64,000 nt of DNA from Acanthosoma haemorrhoidale (Eukaryota > Arthropoda > Insecta > Hemiptera > Acanthosomatidae): the NCBI GenBank assembly GCA_930367205.1, contig OV884011.1, positions 43,351,754 to 43,415,753 of the forward strand, read 5' to 3'. The translations under genes and the position numbers were made by a program. Each line of letters opens with the position of its first letter. Position 1 is the stretch's first letter. Shown here piece by piece: positions 59,830 to 64,000 of the stretch. The notes under the pieces were generated by a model. That model made no database searches. It saw nothing but the letters and a program-made list of their open reading frames with translations, and had not been told where the DNA came from.

Positions 59830-59975
59830 ACTTCCGCAATCAAGGCTGACAATAAAACATGAACATGGAGATACCCTGAAGGGATTAATCGCCTGGTCAG
59901 ATCAAGGGAGAGGCTCGACTTTCAATCAGAGGCAGGGCGAGCTATCTCCCTCTGTATGTACGATCTACGACACCA
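59830..59975. repeat. Dispersed repeat E, copy 2
   Basis: Shares GGGAGAGGCTCGACTTTCAA and the following block with 19550-19625, diverged. Confidence 0.4.
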
Positions 59976-60311
59976 GTCGAAAAAATGATTTTATCGCAAT
60001 GAACATTTTGTGTGTTGAGATGTTTCTAAACATCTAAATATAAGAAATAAGCTGATTAGGTTTTGGTAAAGAACAATATCGGAAAGTACCCCCCCCCCTG
60101 CTATATATGTATTACATATTATATGATTACTATTGCAAAAATGATTTCATTGACAATTTTAATATCTCAATAAGATTAATGAGTATATTTATTTCTCACC
60201 TATTGAATAATTAAGCTAAATTATTTTTCATGGAATTGTTTATACATGTGGCAATACCGTGGCATAAAATGTAAGTACCATGTGCTGTTAATGTTATACA
60301 AAATAAAAATT

Positions 60312-60569
60312 GAAGGGTTTGCTGCAAAAAGGAGGTAACTCCATCCCATAGCTGTTGGGAGTTAGAAACACTTTCTTGTGTCAAAAAAAAACCTCTTTTA
60401 TTTGGCACAAAAAGGATGCAGCTCCAATCGTAATATGTAAACACCATAATTGAAAGTAAGCAACAACAATATTTTTACATAACTTAAAATTTGAATTTTT
60501 TTAACGTTTTGTTTGGTTTCCCAACAAATGGAAAAATTGGAGCTACCTCCTTTTAGCAGCAAACCCTTC
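60312..60569. mobile_element. MITE-like element, 258 bp
   Basis: Terminal inverted repeats of about 33 bp: GAAGGGTTTGCTGCAAAAAG at the left and the reverse of CTTTTAGCAGCAAACCCTTC at the right. Flanked by AATT on both sides (60308-60311, 60570-60573). No coding sequence. Superfamily not assigned. Confidence 0.8.
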
Positions 60570-60663
60570 AATTACACATTGTCTAACAGGATCTTGACAA
60601 CTTTCGTACGATATCTTCGGATCGACATCAGTAATAACGTTTTCGACAGCTCTAAGTTGTCAC

Positions 60664-60814
60664 TTTTTTTTTTTTTTATATACTTAGCTCTCGACTGGAA
60701 ATATAGGATGTAGGAAAAATAAAGGAAATTATTTGGGATGATGGGTGCCTTTCACTAAGGGGAGTCCCATTTGAAGGTAGTATGAGAAGGATATGGGGTG
60801 TGGGATGCCCTTTA
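60664..60814 (-). mobile_element. LINE family D 3' tail
   Basis: Starts with a T run, then the reverse of the D 3' UTR up to the GGGTGTGGGATGCC block. Flanked by CTAAGTTGTCAC at 60652-60663 and 60815-60826 (12-bp target-site duplication). Confidence 0.93.
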
Positions 60815-60826
60815 CTAAGTTGTCAC

Positions 60827-63250
60827 CTTCAGTAGCTAAAGTGAAAAATCATTTGATACAAACATCGTCTGTGCGTATGGAGATAAACAAAATCAATCAA
60901 TAAAAGTAACAATAAACAAAAATACATTAATAAAATGTATTTAAAATAATAAATCTGCTGAACTGCACTGAGACCGAAATGTTCCATCGATTTTATGTTA
61001 CTAAAATTAATGATTTAAATTTTTTTTGAAAAATTCGACTAATAAGTAATTAACAAATAATTAAAACAACTATTAAAAACACAATAATACATTAACCTCA
61101 AAGCCATCGCCCAATAGATAGTGAGAAAAACCTATTACATTTGCAATAATTTAGAATAAAATAGGTTTCCAACATCTTCAGATTTCAATCTGACTTTATT
61201 TAGGAGGTTAAGATATGAATCGGGCTGTGTGGCTTAGTGTGTGGGGAATGTACAAATTCTTTTGTTGGCAGATCCAAAGGAAAATTCTAGAAAATATCTT
61301 AAACAAAATACAAGCCAGGAAGATTGGTGAAAATTATTTAACAGCCGGGAAAGCATTGAGATTAAATCATATTCCCTAACATCGGATAATATAAATAAAA
61401 AATAATAAAAACACGAATGTTAAGAAAACCACCCCCTCCATGCTCGTAAATAAAGCCAGTCGTATAGTGCAGGCTGAAGAGATAGCAATCCTATTTTAAA
61501 AGTCTGAAATAATATAAATTATTTCAAATGTAATAGGTTTTTCTATCTGTTTACATATGAGTCGATTTTTTTCAATTAATTTTAATAACGTATGAAATAG
61601 ATGGACCATTTCGGACTTGAGAGTGCAGCTCAGCAGTTTTAATAATTTAAATACGTTTTATTTAGTTCTAATCACATTTCACTGATTTTGCTTCTGTATG
61701 AATTATTTAATAATGGCTTGGAAAATTATTTACATAGAAGCTGATGCCATCAGAGAAATGTAATTACAAAAAAGACAAATTTATCAGAGAACCAGGGAAT
61801 GTTTGTCCCTACCGTTACACCCCAGTTCCCATTTTTATGTTTTAATATTCACCATATTCAATATGATAAGATAACTAATTGATATTATAGACATCATCAT
61901 AATTTTTCATGGGGCATCAAATGGAACTAACAACGAAAATATGCCTCTAAAAAGAGTAGCCAGGTTGAGAGTTGAAGTTGTGAACTCAAGCATAAAGGTA
62001 GTTTACACTTTTGTGTATTAATTTGTTGTTGAAATGAATTTTTGTTATTACAGTTAAAGTGCTATGGAGATGTCGAAATATTTTATTTAATACCCATATA
62101 ATAAATATACATTAAAACAAATTCTTATTATAAGGTCTTCAGTTTATTTTGTTTAATGGAGAAGGCTATATTGTTCACATCTTGCCAATATCAAATAGCA
62201 CCTCTTAGTTCCTTCTCTAGCTTCAAAAGGACTATAAACCGAACGGATAGACCAGAAGACAAGATAAGAAATATGTAGGGGTTTCTGATTTTGAACAAAT
62301 GAAGCTAAAATTAATTTACTCAAATAATATGATATATATCAAGTAAATAGTATATTAATAGTAAACAGTATAATATAGTATTTAATTTTAGCCCTTTACT
62401 TAATCCTTTTGTCCGTGTCGTACATCAATGCCTTATGATGCGATTCAGAGCCATTTGAATCGCTTGTTCCTAAAACACAAGTAATCGTATTTCTGTATAA
62501 CAGAATCACCTCAAGCTATATGATCCGGCCATATTTTCTCCGTGTTTCTCTTTAAATCGACTCTTCAATATTGGTCCTTACAAGCACTCAATTTCAAGGT
62601 AGTCGTTAGTGTCTGTTAAAATCCCTTTCTCTTGCCGCGGAGAGAGGACTTAGTGAAGGGTACTGTAACGAACTGAAATGTACTGTTCGCTATAGGCACT
62701 TACTGATAATCAGTATAATACTGTAATAAATTAATAATATGTTTAGGGGCTAGAATCCCAAGGACGATTAGCCTGTAATTTCAATTGCACATTAAAAGGT
62801 CCCTAAGTATGTTATCACAACTCAATCCCAGTGAGGTACGCATTAAGTGGGCAGTTAATTGAACTTAACCTGTACAGTATCCCAATAGGCTATATTTGCC
62901 GAATACCTTCTATGTAACCAACCGTTCTCATATCGAGTATTCATAGCGAGTTAACTCGATGGAAACATCGCGAATAATCAATAACTATTTAAATTTACAG
63001 CTGCCTTAACTATCTATACGGCGTTGAGTTGGACCTAATCCACCGTTGACCGCCAGTTCTCTCTGGTAAGTCCTAGCACGTTCAAATCGTTGACACCAAG
63101 GAGGAATATTTTATCAGTAGCAACGTTGTATTGTATTCTGGATCATCCGACAATTTAACAGCGGGATAAATCCCAAATCTCGGTGGACAAAGGTAGTATT
63201 TTGCTTAAACACTGTACGACTGATAGCGAAATTGTTTTATGCATATTTTA
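60827..63250. other. AT-rich DNA, no gene supported
   Basis: A 40-codon frame ending ...RVEVVNSSIK before AAG|GTAGTT near 61985 could be an exon but has a poor acceptor. GTAAGT at 63065 follows a stretch closed in all frames. Confidence 0.4.
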
Positions 63251-63922
63251 TGGGGTGTAGATTACGAATTTGAAGTTCAAGAAATGTGTCGTAGAATCGT
63301 GATTAGATTTTATTGATTAAGGAAATGATTTTTTACTTTAAATTGGTCATCAATTAAATAATTAATATATATTTAATTATGTAACAAATGAAACATTTTC
63401 AATCAATTAAATTTAGCTAAAAACGTCATAAGAATTTTATATGCATGTTTATGATATCAATTTTTAGTCATTCCTGAGATAATACTGGCCATATTTGATT
63501 AGATTTTATTTATAATCCTACTTGTCAGGTCATTTTAATCAACTCATTTAATCGTCATATGAAGTACACAGCATAATCATTACCTATCTACAACGTCTGC
63601 CACTATAACCAATCACGTATGTTAAAACTAAATTTATTGATAAAACCCATTTGTCTTGAATGAGTATTAATTAAAATTAAACTCATTAATTTTAAATAAA
63701 ACTCATCAAATGATCAGACATCTCACGCAGTCTTACATTAGCAAAAAAAAAGTGTTACCTTTAACACAAGATAGACTTTGTTTCCTTTCCTAAATAATTT
63801 CCAACGCTTTTTTGAAGTGAAAAAAAAATCGATCATTAGATATTGAATAGAATCGAATATCGATTCTACGCATACATTTCTTGAACTTCAAATTTGAATT
63901 GCAGTTCGTAATCTACACCCCA
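63251..63922. mobile_element. MITE-like element, 672 bp with TA flanks
   Basis: Ends TGGGGTGTAGATTACGAA and its exact reverse complement, flanked by TA (63249-63250, 63923-63924). The inverted repeat continues inward for about 50 bp (TTTGAAGTTCAAGAAATGT, GTAGAATCG) with a 12-nt insertion in the right copy. No coding capacity. TA flanks suit a Tc1/mariner or related non-autonomous family. Confidence 0.85.
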
Positions 63923-64000
63923 TATAACCTAGATTTGCGATTCGTCCCACTAGTGGGCCTGGTCCCATAAATCTGCTCGGTTACGGCCATGGAAGGCGTA

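Overview
This is an AT-rich, intron-bearing nuclear window from an animal, most likely an insect or another arthropod. The reasons are spliced exons of LSM11 (a U7 snRNP subunit), a mariner DNA transposon, several Jockey-like non-LTR retrotransposons (LINEs), gypsy-type LTR fragments, tRNA-derived SINEs, MITE-like elements and long AT-rich introns. The species cannot be fixed from the sequence. No operons, rRNA genes or CRISPR arrays are present, and most open frames are chance or belong to broken mobile elements.

Host genes. The firmest gene is LSM11 on the + strand. Three exons (12524-12612, 14071-14209, 27627-27772) join in phase and encode both Sm halves, ending at a stop at 27770. Its 5' exon or exons were not found. 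Upstream are three weaker + strand exon candidates (443-528 RRM-like; 3281-3333 and about 10044-10098 Tudor-like) that could belong to one RRM/Tudor gene. One more short exon candidate of unknown gene is at 34895-34961.

Mobile elements. Three LINE families recur and are named here A, B and D. A: 4497-4931(-), 8942-9147(+), 12855-13735(+), 36608-36712(-), 52835-53327(+). B: 23478-24335(+), 32262-33573(-), a diverged copy at about 45010-45470(-), 50424-51045(+), 53346-53643(+). D: 8138-8930(+), 37038-37131(-), 60664-60814(-). Many have target-site duplications visible by eye. Several insertions are nested: D and A inside a gypsy integrase (8.06-9.56 kb), B inside a mariner (31.57-34.14 kb), D inside the spacer of a 285-bp inverted repeat (36.7-37.4 kb), and a B tail inside an unclassified repeat, C (53.3-54.0 kb).

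Other repeats. A perfect 40-bp minisatellite of 18 units (17519-18238) is the most striking simple structure. There are two large inverted repeats (36.70-37.44 kb and 43.82-46.27 kb), two MITE-like elements (60312-60569 and 63251-63922), two short inverted-repeat elements carrying a degenerate hammerhead-ribozyme-like motif (1176-1362, 24529-24694), and a roughly 240-bp tandem repeat (58.78-59.33 kb). The remaining long stretches are AT-rich DNA in which I see no gene.
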